Shown one piece after another: positions 11,401 to 20,689 of a DNA stretch of 64,000 bases. Source of the DNA: Platycnemis pennipes (lineage: Eukaryota; Arthropoda; Insecta; Odonata; Platycnemididae); assembly GCA_933228895.1 (NCBI GenBank), contig OW121850.1, forward strand, positions 34,481,773-34,545,772, given 5' to 3'. Under the pieces are notes generated by a model. It did not search any database. It saw only the letters and a list, made by a program, of their open reading frames with translations, and was not told the DNA's origin. The first letter of the stretch is position 1. Every line of letters starts with the position of its first letter. The position numbers were made by a program, and so were the translations under genes.

Positions 11401-11865
11401 AGTAAGGAAGCAATTCATTAAAACGTATATCTGGAGCATTTTTCTTTATGGCAGTGAGGCATGGACGATGACAGCAGCGGAGAAGAAAAGGGTGGAAGCA
11501 TTCGAAATATGGTGCTATCGACGAATGATGAAGATTAAATGGATCGACCGAGTGACAAATGAAGAAGTCCTAAGAAGAGTGGGAGAAAAGAGAAGTCTAC
11601 TGAAAACTATAAAAAGAAGACGGGACAACCTAATCGGCCATATCTTAAGACACGATGGCCTGATGAAGACAATCGTAGAGGGAAAAGTGAACGGGAAAAA
11701 TGGAAGAGGCAGGCCTCGTATGAGTTACATGGAGCAGGTCGTAAAGGACGTGAAAGAGAGGAACTACGTTGGTATGAAGAGGTTGGCCGATAGAAGAATC
11801 GAGTGGAGGGCTGCGTCAAACCAATCCTAGGATTGTTGACCCTTGATGATGATGATGATGATGAT
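8435..11865 (+). mobile_element. RTE-clade LINE, apparently complete coding copy
   Basis: A 13-bp direct repeat, gatctgaattttt (8422-8434 and 11866-11878), flanks the insertion. The uninterrupted form of the site is visible in the related hAT copy near 51757. The element has a 5' UTR of about 380 bp, one long ORF (8813-11830), a 3' UTR of only about 35 bp and a (GAT)n tail. These are RTE traits: a single ORF, a short 3' UTR and a short-repeat tail. The perfect target duplication and unbroken ORF suggest a recent insertion. Confidence 0.9.
8813..11830 (+). CDS. RTE retrotransposon endonuclease/reverse transcriptase
   Basis: The 1005-codon ORF encodes an apurinic-type endonuclease followed by reverse transcriptase, for target-primed reverse transcription of its own RNA. 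Endonuclease motifs in order are GTWNVRSL, ISEMRW, GDWN (about residues 201-204), TW...IDYI and SDH (294-296). RT motifs are FRTISL, DLEKAFDNVDW, GVRQGCALSP and the catalytic FADD (about 755-758), then an RTE-like C-terminal region ending EWRAASNQS. All catalytic residues I checked are intact. It resembles the BovB-derived family that also gave rise to the CFDP2-type endonuclease proteins. The start may be Met28 (8894) instead, since the first 27 residues look like 5' leader. Relatives lie at 43451 (+) and 52714-55136 (-). Confidence 0.93.
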   Translation: MEGKGKPPHYYPEESQLLHSFLYYQDVMAPSRVKYSGGKIVPHSDLRAGTTRESTSVKCDTHFRVGTWNVRSLRTCGRLENLKVEMRRMDLDVLGISEMRWPEEGDFWSGSYRTIHTGSLNGNAGVGIMLRKSAGLRVKSFLQYSERIVMVKIQTKPTDTIVVQVYMPTSDYEDEEVEDVYEDITEVIKQGRGEENLIILGDWNAVVGEGQDGRITGKYGLGNRNERGERLLEFCAQHKLVVTNTLFKNHNRRKYTWKMPGDRGRFQIDYILVKQRFRNQVKDCKSYPGADIDSDHNLVMMKCHLKFKRLKKTVKNIWQVEKLKDTQNQLEFQKAVENDIGEDLTEKPVEERWENIKCGLQKAAKEVLGRRKVVKKKPWITEEVLVLIEERRKYKNAKTEEGQLCYKRIRNEVSRKARKAREMWMNNLCEDIQNNLTIGKVEVAYRIVRNHFKERSARCNAIRDKNGELLIENEDKVKRWKKYLEELYNGNDLSTRVIEEENEVEKDDMGASILRSKFDAAVRDLRMNKASGIDDIPAELIRNAGERTLTQLYNAICDMYSTGEIPRDFEKNIIIPIPKKKRAEKCENFRTISLTTHASKILTRIIYRRIERKAEEFLDEDQFGFRKSKGTREAILALRLLIEKRMEKNKPTFIAFVDLEKAFDNVDWNSMLDILKGIGVSYNDRRIIHSVYKNQVAVFKSGPSCEEARIRKGVRQGCALSPVIFNVYIERAINEVKEKCSGVNIHGETISMLRFADDIALIAETEKELNKMLTTMERTMTRHQLKINKKKTKILVCSKREEAKTNVKLGKQKLEEVKEFCYLGSRVTNDGRSKKEIVSRIAQAMRAFYQKKNLLTAGNTSLEVRKQFIKTYIWSIFLYGSEAWTMTAAEKKRVEAFEIWCYRRMMKIKWIDRVTNEEVLRRVGEKRSLLKTIKRRRDNLIGHILRHDGLMKTIVEGKVNGKNGRGRPRMSYMEQVVKDVKERNYVGMKRLADRRIEWRAASNQS

Positions 11866-12669
11866 GATCTGAATTTTTACTGTCTTCGGATATTTCAGTA
11901 GCGAATGAAATGAAAGACCCGTGGATCCAACCCGACCAATCTTAATTTATTAATGGCAGTGGCGGATTTAGGGGGGGGGAGGGTCACAGGGGTCATGACC
12001 CCCCCCCCCAAATTTTATCAAAAATTTTTCCTTTTTATTAGTTTCATAGTTTTTGTATCCTTGAAAAGGAGTAAAGGGAGTGTATATGCAAAGTAATGGC
12101 TACAAGTCCCAAACGTGAGAGAAGTTTGAGTTGTATTTACGTAACTGTCAGCAAGGGAAGTTCGGTTACGAGTAAAGTAGGTGTCTTATTACTATCATAA
12201 ATGCTTAAAATTACCTATTTCTTAAAAAGGAGAGTTGAATCAGGGCTAAAATGCAGGGTTCTCAATGTGAACGATCTTAGATCGAAACTGTCTCTTGCAA
12301 GTTCTTTTTCCATCGCAATTTTATTGTACGACCATCCCTTATTATAAATATTTGTAACATGTTTATCCAGGATACATTTTAGCTATCTAACTTATTAAAT
12401 CATCCCAATATCACGTTAATGAAAAATCAGTCCATGGTAATATCAAATATACGTCGGCCCAATATCATTTTTATGCCACTGTATAGTGGTGACATATGTC
12501 ATTTTATCATCAAATTAATATCGGCCCAATATTGTCAGCAAATGTAATTTTTATAATGGCAAATGTTATCAGTTTTGACATTTCCCGATATCGGCAGCCA
12601 ATATCGGATTGACCAATAAGTGACATGTGATGGTGTAAAAATGATATTGGGCCGATATCATGATGCTCC

Positions 12670-13086
12670 GTGGGGAAGGCTACGTTGTTGCAGAAACCGT
12701 GGACTCCTCCTTTAGACTACCAGTTTCCTCATAACGAAGCAATGAAGAAAGGAAAGCCTACTTATGCACGGAGATCACATCGTGACAAGTTTCACTGGCT
12801 TGTGCTGTCTCATAAAGACAGGAGGCTGTACTGTAAATATTGTGTACTTTTTTCATTTGGTTTAGGAAGTGTCCACCACAACGTTACTCCACTTAGGAAA
12901 TTAGTTAAGGAACCCCTTAAAAAGTTTGATAATCTCTTAGGAGAAAACGTTGGCCTCACCACTCACGAGGAAAAAGGATTCCATATATCTGCAGTTGACA
13001 ATAGAATAGACTTTTTACTAACATACAATGAACCATCTTTAGAAATAAACAACCGTCTAATGGGATCGGGTTGGTGTGGTGGCTAG
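12670..13086 (+). pseudogene. hAT transposase, N-terminal TTF zinc-finger part
   Basis: The first about 130 residues read as the DNA-binding part of a hAT transposase of the ZMYM/TTF-finger group. FHWLVLSHKDRRLYCKYCVL has the W-L-Y-C-x2-C pattern, followed by a conserved H (TTHEEKGFH). The frame ends in the SINE inserted at about 13064, and the RNase-H-like catalytic domain and dimerisation region are absent. The last residues of the ORF are SINE-encoded. The fragment is non-functional. Confidence 0.75.
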
Positions 13087-13379
13087 AGTACTGGCCTCCC
13101 ATATCGAGGGCCCGGGTTCGATTCCTGGCAGTGGCAGATTTTTCAGTGGAAAACAGTCCCCACTTGAGTTCCTGGTGGAGGGCATTTCAAGTCCAGTACT
13201 CCGTCCGTCGGATGGGACGTTAAGCCGTGGTCCACTTGGCACCTTTCGTTAAGAGGAGGCTAATGCCGACATCGGGTTTCTCTCCACCCTTCCTCCATTT
13301 CCTGAAAACTCCTACCATTACCCAATTACCAACCTATCCTAAATGGCGAAAATGACCTCAGCTGTCGGTTTTTTTTTTA
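13064..13379 (+). mobile_element. tRNA-derived SINE (family A)
   Basis: The A box lies in TGGTGTGGTGGCTAGAGTA and the B box in GGGTTCGATTCC, 34 nt apart. The tRNA-like head is followed by a unique body and the tail segment AATGACCTCAGCTGTCGG, then a T-run. It sits inside the hAT transposase fragment. Clear target duplications were not resolved. Confidence 0.8.
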
Positions 13380-14325
13380 ACATTTTTGTATGCAATTATT
13401 TTCTAGATTTTCCCACTTTCTTAATTTGAAAAAACTGATCATGAGTTGGCTTTCTTTAAATTCTATTGTTTCATGATACTGATGATACCGTACAGAAATA
13501 TTAGCACCCAACTCAAACTTTTTAGTAAGTCCCTAATTAAACAGATAATTTTTAACTTTTATGTATGTGCTTATCATCACCGTAAACCGTTTTCAATGAA
13601 AGTTTTTCACATATTCTGTTGTATGAAACATTAATATTTTATAATTATTTTACAAATGAAATTTTAGGCTCCAAAATGCGTAAAAAATGGGTATTTTAAA
13701 AGAAATCTCCGCCCCCCTCTCTCCCGGGGGGCGGAGATGGGGGGGTATTCCATACTCCCTGGACCAGGTCATGACCCCCCCCCCCCCCAAATTTGATGCT
13801 GAATCCGCCCCTGATTAATGGTACATTTGTAAATCTAATTTAAACAACAAAAGTATGAGAAAGTGAGTATTCAGATTTAATGGTTTGAAATTGAAGAGGA
13901 TAAAATTTTCGATGCAACGACTGAAAGAAAAAATTAAACTGCAATAGGGATCGAACTTCGCACAGTACACTAGTTCTCGTGGTCCGCCTGATCCCGGCGA
14001 ATGTAGGCTACCCGCGTGACATCCCACGTAATTTTTCCCGCGATACCGGGGTAATGGGGAAAAAAGTCATATTTCTTTATTTTGCTTCGAGTTGCACGGG
14101 AACATTTTCATCTAATTTCATGACCTGAGTTACACATCCTCTTCGTGTCAATATCTACCGCAACTACATTCCATTCATGGCGCTCTTCGATCACTAAGCC
14201 GCGAAAATTTAAAATCTACGATCCGGATCCGATTTTACTCCGTGTCCTTGGATCCAAATCCGGAACCGAAAAAATGAAAGATCCGCGGATCTTTGGATCC
14301 GACGGATCCGATCCGGCCATCACTA

Positions 14326-14395
14326 CTGTCAGCTAACCTCTTCATATTCACATTATTCTTCTCTCTTGTACATCCTTCTCTATAGTATTGGTCAA
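14326..14395 (-). mobile_element. RTE LINE 3' fragment, second half
   Basis: Beginning with the hAT target duplication, taacctcttcatattcac and the next 40 bases are the reverse complement of the RTE C-terminal coding end (compare 52788-52830). It continues the fragment interrupted at 6205. Similarity fades near 14395. Confidence 0.7.
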
Positions 14396-14764
14396 CAAGA
14401 CATTTACAAAGAATAAAAACAAGTGACGGAGATATTGTTAAAGATATGGAGAAGAGGTTAGTGGAAACTTCAATGTGGAGTGTGGCCACTGTATGGTTGC
14501 ATAAACTGGACTATGAGGAAGAGACCCCTGAAATTTGGTTTAGTGAAGAAATGAAAATTTGAGTGATACAGGAAGGGAGATGAACCAGGAGATGTCGGGT
14601 ATTTTAGGGTAGGGAAGAAAGTTATTGAATGAAATTCTGTGATTGCAACATAGATGATTGGAGATGGTTAGAAGAACACTGGGATCCTAAAGTTCATGGT
14701 ATGTAGTTTGGAGAATGTTGGGAAGTGGATGATAGGGAGGAAATGTAATGGGGATATTCAGATG
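14396..14764. other. Unassigned sequence
   Basis: Nothing recognisable was found: no coding similarity, TIR or tandem repeat. It lies between the split RTE fragment and the copia element. Confidence 0.5.
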
Positions 14765-15128
14765 TGTCGTACGAGGCTTGATTGTGGGTAAATAAAACTC
14801 GAAATACATCCAAACTCTTTAATGAGCAAAAGTTCTCACTTTAAAGACACAACTCAATACAGCGGCATAACTCAGACTATAGTGCTGCGCGACTCAAAAC
14901 AAACGAGGCACGACTCAGAATGAAGTGCGCAGAGCGCACGACACCGACCTCTATTTATATGTCCTCACTGTCTGGAACATTCTAGACTCAAGTTCTAGAA
15001 AGGAAAGTAAAGTTCCTGAAGTCCGCATGGTGCAACAACCACAATAAAACATAAGAAAACACAAAATTATATACATATGAACAATGAAAAATAATGAAGA
15101 ACGCATAATAAATTACTCCATAACAACA
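14765..15128 (-). repeat. copia 3' LTR
   Basis: Read on the minus strand the LTR begins TGTTGTTATGG directly after a G-rich polypurine tract and ends CGACA. It is about 364 bp long. The 5' copy at 16589-16893 shares most of it, including the lines around cctctatttata and the cgaggcttgattgtgggta end. Confidence 0.85.
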
Positions 15129-15214
15129 CTCCCCCCCGTTCTGAAATTATTTTTCAACACATAGTATGTACATACAACACACAGTCTCAAGTACAACAAA
15201 AAATTATTCAAAAA

Positions 15215-15865
15215 TCAAAAACAATTGTTACACACTAATGATATCCTAATTCTACACAAAATCTTTGGTTTGTTATAGTTCTTCACAGGCATAGGTAATG
15301 TAGTTTTCACACATTTACAATCACTAAGTCCATAATCATCTAAAACATTCTCAACATACATCCTTTGGTTCATCTTAACACTAACACAAGGCTCTTTGGA
15401 AAATTTTACATTCAGGAAATTTGATATAAAACCTAGATCTTTAATTTGAAGTCTGTTATTCAACATTTCAACAAATGAACCCACAAGATGATGCTCCCCC
15501 CAGGCTCCTAGATCATCTACATACTCAGTCACAAAAATTTTCTAGGAAGGATGAATATACAGATAGGGATCACTAACCGAACGCTTTAGCCCTACATCTG
15601 TCAAAATCTTGTGAAGATGCAAATTCCAGTCTCTTCCAGCCTGCTTGAGACCATTCATACTTTTTCTTAACTTACACACAAAGCTAGGATGTTCCTTATC
15701 AACAAAACCATCAGGCTGTTTCATGAAAATGTCCTCCTTTATCTCACTATTTAAGTAAGCTGATTTGACATCAAGATGGCGACGATCCCAATTATTTTCT
15801 ACCATCAAAGCTACCATAAGTCTTGGTACTAAGCACAAACTTGGGTTGCTACTTCTTAGCCACAA
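15215..15865 (-). pseudogene. copia reverse transcriptase fragment
   Basis: Two minus-strand frames give consecutive pieces of copia RT. The first has HLDVKSAYLNSEIKEDIFMK, PDGF and NGLKQAGRDW. The second has the catalytic box EYVDDL and LQIKDLGFISNFLNVK. A stop near 15542 separates them and the RNase H part is deleted. Copia RT normally reads DVKTAFLNG and LKQSPRxW here, so the family is clear. Confidence 0.85.
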
Positions 15866-16167
15866 ATCCCTTCAATTCCTGGTTGGAACATCTGTCCTCT
15901 CTACTCATCTTGATCCTGGCTTCCTCAGTCCTCAGCACAGGCATGATGCACCTCAGATAGCTTAGGATCCCTGGTCAGAGGCCTCACACAGTCACTAAAC
16001 TCCTTCGGCAAACCCATCAAGATGACCAAAGCCAAGGTCCGGTCAGAAAATGCAGTTCATGATGAGCACTCGTTACCTTGTCAACGTATTCCATCACTGT
16101 AGTTTTGTCATCTTTCTCCATCCGAAGAAGTTGCTCCATCATAACTAACTGCTGGAACTCGTCTCTC

Positions 16168-16467
16168 TCACAAAACAGAGTCTTTTAAGATTTCCCAGGC
16201 CTCTTTTGCACTCTTGCACTGTCCAATGTACTCCATGTAGCAATCTTCGACACTCCTCTTGATGAACACCAAGGCTTGCTTGTTTTTCTTCTTATCTGCG
16301 GCCAACGCATTCTCCAAATTTTCTTCTTTCCAGCCATCTTCAACAACCTCCCACAAATCACGACCGTGGAGAATAGCTTCGACCTGACATGACCAGGCAT
16401 AATAGTTATTCATGCCTAACTTCGTGACAGTAACTCTCTCCATGGTTGTTTTGCTGGCTGCACTCAC
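16168..16467 (-). pseudogene. copia gag N-terminal fragment
   Basis: The first 99 residues include LGMNNYYAWSCQVEAILHGR, the copia gag N-terminal block (LxGxNYxxWxxxM type), and SAKEAWEIL, a UBN2-type gag hallmark. The frame is broken after SVL. Further gag-like words (MEQLLRMEKDD) continue in other frames to about 16050 before the deletion into pol. Confidence 0.8.
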
Positions 16468-16588
16468 GCATCATGCAAATTCACTTGTTGCACGGATTTC
16501 TCAAATTCTTTTGTCTTCACCACTGTGTAACGTCGCTGGCTAACGTCCCTGGGTAATGCATCTGGGTAACGTCACTGGGCCCATAACC

Positions 16589-16893
16589 TGTCGAACGAGG
16601 CTTGATTGTGGGTAAATAAAACTCTAAATACATCCAAACTCTTTAATGAGCAAAAGTTCTCACTCTAAAGACACAACTCAAAACAGCGGCACAACTCAAA
16701 CTCTATACTTTGCACGACTCAAAACAAATGTGGTACGACTCAGAACAAAATGTGCAGAGCACGCGACACCGACCTCTATTTATACGTCCTCACTGCCTGG
16801 AACATTCTAGACTCAAGTTCCAGAAAGGAAAGTAAAGTTCCAGAAGTCTGCATGGTGCAACAACCACATTAACACATGAGAAAACACAAAATT
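16589..16893 (-). repeat. copia 5' LTR, truncated
   Basis: It matches 14765-15067 with scattered substitutions, but the outer about 60 bp (the TGTTG... start) is absent and unrelated sequence follows 16893. The element therefore lost its upstream end after insertion. Confidence 0.8.
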
Positions 16894-17530
16894 CTGATTC
16901 ATAATGTATCCATAGTCGCTGTTTATGACTAAAATATAAGCAGTTAGTTTCTTCTTCCTACCCAGCCTAGCTATTTGTGGTTCATCCTCCTCCAGTTGAA
17001 AATCTTGCTTGAGGGGCTGAGACTAGGAGGCAACTTGAAGTTTCAGGAGGTATATTTATAAACAAGGTGCTCTTATTAGAGGTTTAAAGATGGTCCCAGG
17101 ACTGGAAAAGCTAGATTCTTGATAGCCCAACTCTCCGTGTGACTGTTTTGAACTCTATTGCAGTGGAATCAGCCTAAGAGAGCTCATCCTTTATGAATTC
17201 CTTTAATTTTCTAAGTTACTTTCCTTGGATATTTAGATATGCAATGTTTAGGGAGTCTATGTCACAACTATATATTGAATCAAAATATTGAAGTGAACAC
17301 AATTTACAGTGCTGCAGCTGCTTCTTCAGTGCTGCTTCAACCTCAAGCACTGAATGCTTGAGGTTGAAAATATTGTATTCTCCTCCCCAAGTGACAGGGA
17401 TTCATCAGCATATTACACTAATGATGATTCATCTGACTCTTCATCTACTTTTTTACTAATCATCAAAGAGGTCAAGTCGCCTTTAGTTTGTGAGTCATGA
17501 CACCTGAACTTGAATAACATGGTTGAGAAG
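16894..17530. other. Unassigned sequence with one perfect hairpin
   Basis: No coding similarity was found. The only structure is the 14-bp stem hairpin at 17336-17368, described separately. Confidence 0.5.
17336..17368. repeat. Perfect 14-bp inverted repeat (hairpin)
   Basis: ttcaacctcaagca and its exact complement tgcttgaggttgaa are separated by 5 bases (ctgaa). There is no U-tract or gene end to suggest a terminator. It may be a TE remnant. Confidence 0.6.
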
Positions 17531-17574
17531 TGACCCCAGTGAAAAAATTGTACAAAAATTGTACACATTGCACG

Positions 17575-17795
17575 TGTACAAATTTCGTATACAATGTACA
17601 CAAAATGTATACAGTTGTACATAATGTATACAATTTGTATGCAGTGTATACAATTTGTACACAGTGTATACAATTTGTACACAGTGTATACAATTTGTAC
17701 ACAGTATGTACAATTTGTACACAGTGTGTACAATTTGTACACAGTGTGTACAATTTGTACACAGTATGTACAATTTGTACACAGTGTATATAGCA
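17575..17795. repeat. 20-bp palindromic minisatellite array
   Basis: About ten to eleven units of a 20-bp repeat based on gtgtacaatttgtacacagt. Each unit contains near-palindromic tgtacaca/tgtacaa parts, so the array can fold on itself. Open frames on both strands with CT-C/VQIVHTVYKL-like repeats follow from the repeat and are not genes. A degenerate relative is at 20165-20440. Confidence 0.9.
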
Positions 17796-18234
17796 ACAAA
17801 AACGAACAGATGGTTCAGGTAATATTAGTGATAATATTAGTACCAACTTAACATTATCCAGTATCTCGTTCTAAATAATTTCGCTTACCCACTTCACCAA
17901 TATGCTGTAAATCCTGCCTACGTCAGTGTACTTGCTGATTGATGCCACCTTATGGATGACGAAACCGTAGGACAGCTGATTATATACGATTCTTCATTGG
18001 TATCATTGTATTTGCGATTAGTAATTTTAACACTAATACTGCGGTGATTTCTGCTCTTATAACGTTTCCCCGATATCCATTTCTCAGACAAAAATAAGTA
18101 AGGCCGATATACATATATATGATTGATAGTCTTTTCATGCTAGACGAGATAAATTAGACTTTTATTGCTTCAGTATCTATCACTTAGATGCTATTGACAG
18201 CATACACGGGATAGTGTGGTTGAAATGGTACTGC

Positions 18235-19834
18235 TACCCACATAGCACAGCTTCCAACGTATACACTTAGTAACTGGATACTATCCAATGATGAAGAAGA
18301 TAAGGAGCCCTGCTGTCATGATTCGGCAATGGATACCATCCACTACTGGACAGTATGCGAACGAGATATCAAGGCGCGCAATGTCCACTACGAAGGAGAT
18401 ACGATTAGATATGAGGCGTAGGAATACCACATCGGTCCCAAGATCTCACAATCAATAGTCCTCGATTCTCACAATCGATAATTCTCAAATCTCACGGTCG
18501 ATATTCATCGAATCCCACAATCGATTATTCTCTAATTTCCCATTACCAAGGTTACCAACTTAGGTTGACTAAAATGAAAAATAAAACTGTTGGTGGCGAA
18601 ACAGTATATTTCCAATCAGCTTTTACATCTTTAACAAACCTTTTGATCAAATTACTAATAACAAATACATTTACATACATAACATGCTGCTGGCAGAGAG
18701 CTCACTTGCTTCAGTGATTCCTAGCAATGAGCCACAACGATCACATCACTGTGGCAGCAAAGGAGTTTTACTTAAGTGGACCTGCAACAGTAAGAACTGA
18801 AGGCATTATAAAATCACAAATACGAAGGCACGTAAAAGATAAGCAATTGGTAGTAAAGAACTTTTCCACATTCAGAACAAACCTTCGGCTAGAGCAATTA
18901 GGACTTCCTGTGATTCGGGCTGCGATCATGGATCGTGGATCAAGGCGTGCGCTAGTGTTATCATTAATTTTTCATTTAACTTATGTCAGAGAGAACCTGA
19001 TCTACATTCTTCATTTTTCGCGTAGCACTTAAATTCCTTATCACTATCAGTGGAATGATTTTATTGACAGTTATGGTTAACCTTGCGCTACTTCAGGGGT
19101 AAGCGTTATTGATACAGATTGCCATAATGCGAAAGATGCATCCGTGATTCCACACCAGGACTCACTGGAACATGCTATTTAAACCTGTATGAGGAGGAGA
19201 GGAAACATTTTGGATCTCGAAAATCAAAAGATAATGCAAGGATCTATGCAGAGATACAAAATTAGCATTAAAATAACTATAAATATACTCACCCTCTGAC
19301 TTACGCCTACAACAATGTAGTGGTTCTACGCTTCTATCAATATCGTTCAGCAATTGTTTGGTGCAGAGCTACCTATAGTGCATTAGCTTAAAAAACTTTT
19401 ATCAGTACATGCAGATTGCAACTATCCTATCACGAAGGAAAAATTAAGGGCTTGAAAGTAAGTTACTTAAATTTGATTAATTTTTTTTTATTAGAGGCTC
19501 TTTAACTAGCTGACCTCAGTTCCCAGAACCAGATACGAAGAGATACGTGTATCAGACTGTCATCCAATACTAAGTGATGTGTATATTCGATACGAAGGGA
19601 TACTATTATCTTGTGTTTTTATTTTCCATTTTAAGAAAAAAATAACGCACACGAGTATATTTCATAGACATATTCGTGATTTGCATCCATTTTCTTCGAG
19701 TACAAGCTCATTCGTTCATTAATTGGTGCAAAATATTCCACAAATGCCTTTTACAAATGACAAATGTGTGACTTATGTTATCCTGATTGTATCCTTTCGT
19801 ATCCAGATACGAAAATGCCTGTGCTATCTGGGTA
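18235..19834. mobile_element. 1.6-kb TIR element of unassigned superfamily
   Basis: TACCCACATAGCACAG (from 18235) and CTGTGCTATCTGGGTA (to 19834) are inverted repeats matching at 15 of 16 bases. Subterminal gatac-type words recur on both sides (ggatactatcc and ggataccatcc near the left end; gatacgaagagatacg, gatacgaagggatac and cgtatccagatacg near the right). No clear target duplication was seen. The only frame of note (18727-19032, 101 codons) has no recognisable domain. Confidence 0.55.
18440..18545. repeat. Degenerate tandem repeat (about 30 bp)
   Basis: Four imperfect units containing tctcacaatcgata and similar words lie in a row. The array lies inside the 1.6-kb TIR element. Confidence 0.55.
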
Positions 19835-20164
19835 CTCATGAAATCGACTTACTGACTAAATTTAATGAATAATGTACATTACTAATGTCATCTTTTCATA
19901 GGTCTGCAGTTATGATCGTATATTATCAACATAATGAATTTCAAATCAAGTAAAACGATTCATAGAGTTAACGAGAGGACACAACCTTAACTGCCACTGT
20001 TTATTTTAAAAAAACATACGCGCTAATCGCAACAAAGTTTCGTACATACCTTTATAATTTACGCATAATTATCACATGAATTGCAAATGGGCATTTATAT
20101 GACGCTAAACCATTTATCGACGGAAACTGGAGGAACTTCCTACAAACTTTATGCATTTTGAACA

Positions 20165-20440
20165 AAAATACCATTTGTACATATTGTGTAAAATATATAC
20201 AAGCATACAATTTGTATACAGTGTATACCTTGTATGCATTGCATACACATCATATACACTGTAGATTTTACACAATTTGTATAAACTGTATACAGTGTAT
20301 GCATTTTGTGTACAATCTTTATACATAATATACATATTTTATATGGGGTATATAATGTACACAACTGTATACACCCTTTACAATGTGTACAGAATGTATA
20401 CACTGTATAGAGCTGTATAAAAATTGTATACAGTGTTTTC
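20165..20440. repeat. Degenerate tgtatac/gtatac-rich array
   Basis: It is made of diverged versions of the same motif family as 17575-17795 (ttgtatacagtgtatac and related), with irregular spacing. It ends in tgttttcactgg, the complement of the ccagtgaaaa that precedes the first array. Confidence 0.65.
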
Positions 20441-20444
20441 ACTG

Positions 20445-20689
20445 GAGGAGGGACAGAGGGGGGCATTGGGAAATTGCCATTTTTTTTGCCAGCATTCTCC
20501 TTGTATATCCCTGCTAAATTATAATCTTACTGGTGCCATTGGCCTGATGCAGTAATCATTCAAGTCTCATGCATGCAGGTTGTTTCATACTTGTGTATAC
20601 TGGTGTTGCACTTTTTATTTTATGTTTTTAACAATTGTGTTGAAGAAATAACCAAAGAAAGCACTTGCTGATAATTAATCTACAAGAGT
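20445..20689. other. Unassigned sequence
   Basis: No coding similarity or repeat boundary was identified in this short spacer. Confidence 0.4.

Larger units (their letters stand above)
11957..13813 (+). mobile_element. hAT transposon with TTF-type zinc-finger ORF remnant
   Basis: The ends CAGTGGCGGATTTAGG (11957) and GAATCCGCCCCTG (to 13813) are imperfect inverted repeats with C/G-tracts just inside (GGTCATGACCCCCC at both ends). The flanking 8-mers are identical: attaatgg at 11949-11956 and 13814-13821. A transposase N-terminal fragment lies at 12670-13086 and is cut by a SINE. The element is shorter than a full hAT gene, so the catalytic part is deleted. Confidence 0.88.
6206..14325. mobile_element. 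hAT-type composite element, copy 2 (host of a nested insertion stack)
   Basis: The ends TAGTGATGGACGGATCC (6206) and GATCCGGCCATCACTA (to 14325) match copy 1. The flanking 8-mers are identical: ctgtcagc at 6198-6205 and 14326-14333. Removing the nested insertions (6653-8165, about 8435-11865, 11957-13813) leaves about 1.3 kb that is colinear with copies 1 and 4. The interior again carries minus-strand tRNA-like modules. No hAT transposase of its own was seen, so it was probably mobilised in trans. Confidence 0.88.
14765..16893 (-). mobile_element. Ty1/copia LTR retrotransposon, internally deleted
   Basis: On the minus strand the order is a damaged 5' LTR (16893-16589), leader, gag start (16467), a jump into RT (15865-15215), a G-rich polypurine tract next to 15129, and the 3' LTR (15128-14765). 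Protease, integrase and RNase H are missing. The leader just after the 5' LTR reads GGTTATGGGCCCAG, common at copia primer sites. The LTRs are similar but differ by substitutions, so the copy is not brand new. Confidence 0.88.

Noticed and set aside
12670..13086. Host zinc-finger gene
   Set aside because: It sits inside hAT ends with a perfect target duplication and is a transposase N-terminus.
17413..17851. Open frames on both strands with repeated CVQIVHTVYKLY-like peptides
   Set aside because: They follow directly from the palindromic 20-bp minisatellite, which is open in several frames of both strands.
18727..19032. 101-codon frame inside the 1.6-kb TIR element
   Set aside because: No recognisable domain or transposase motif; kept only as a remark on the element.
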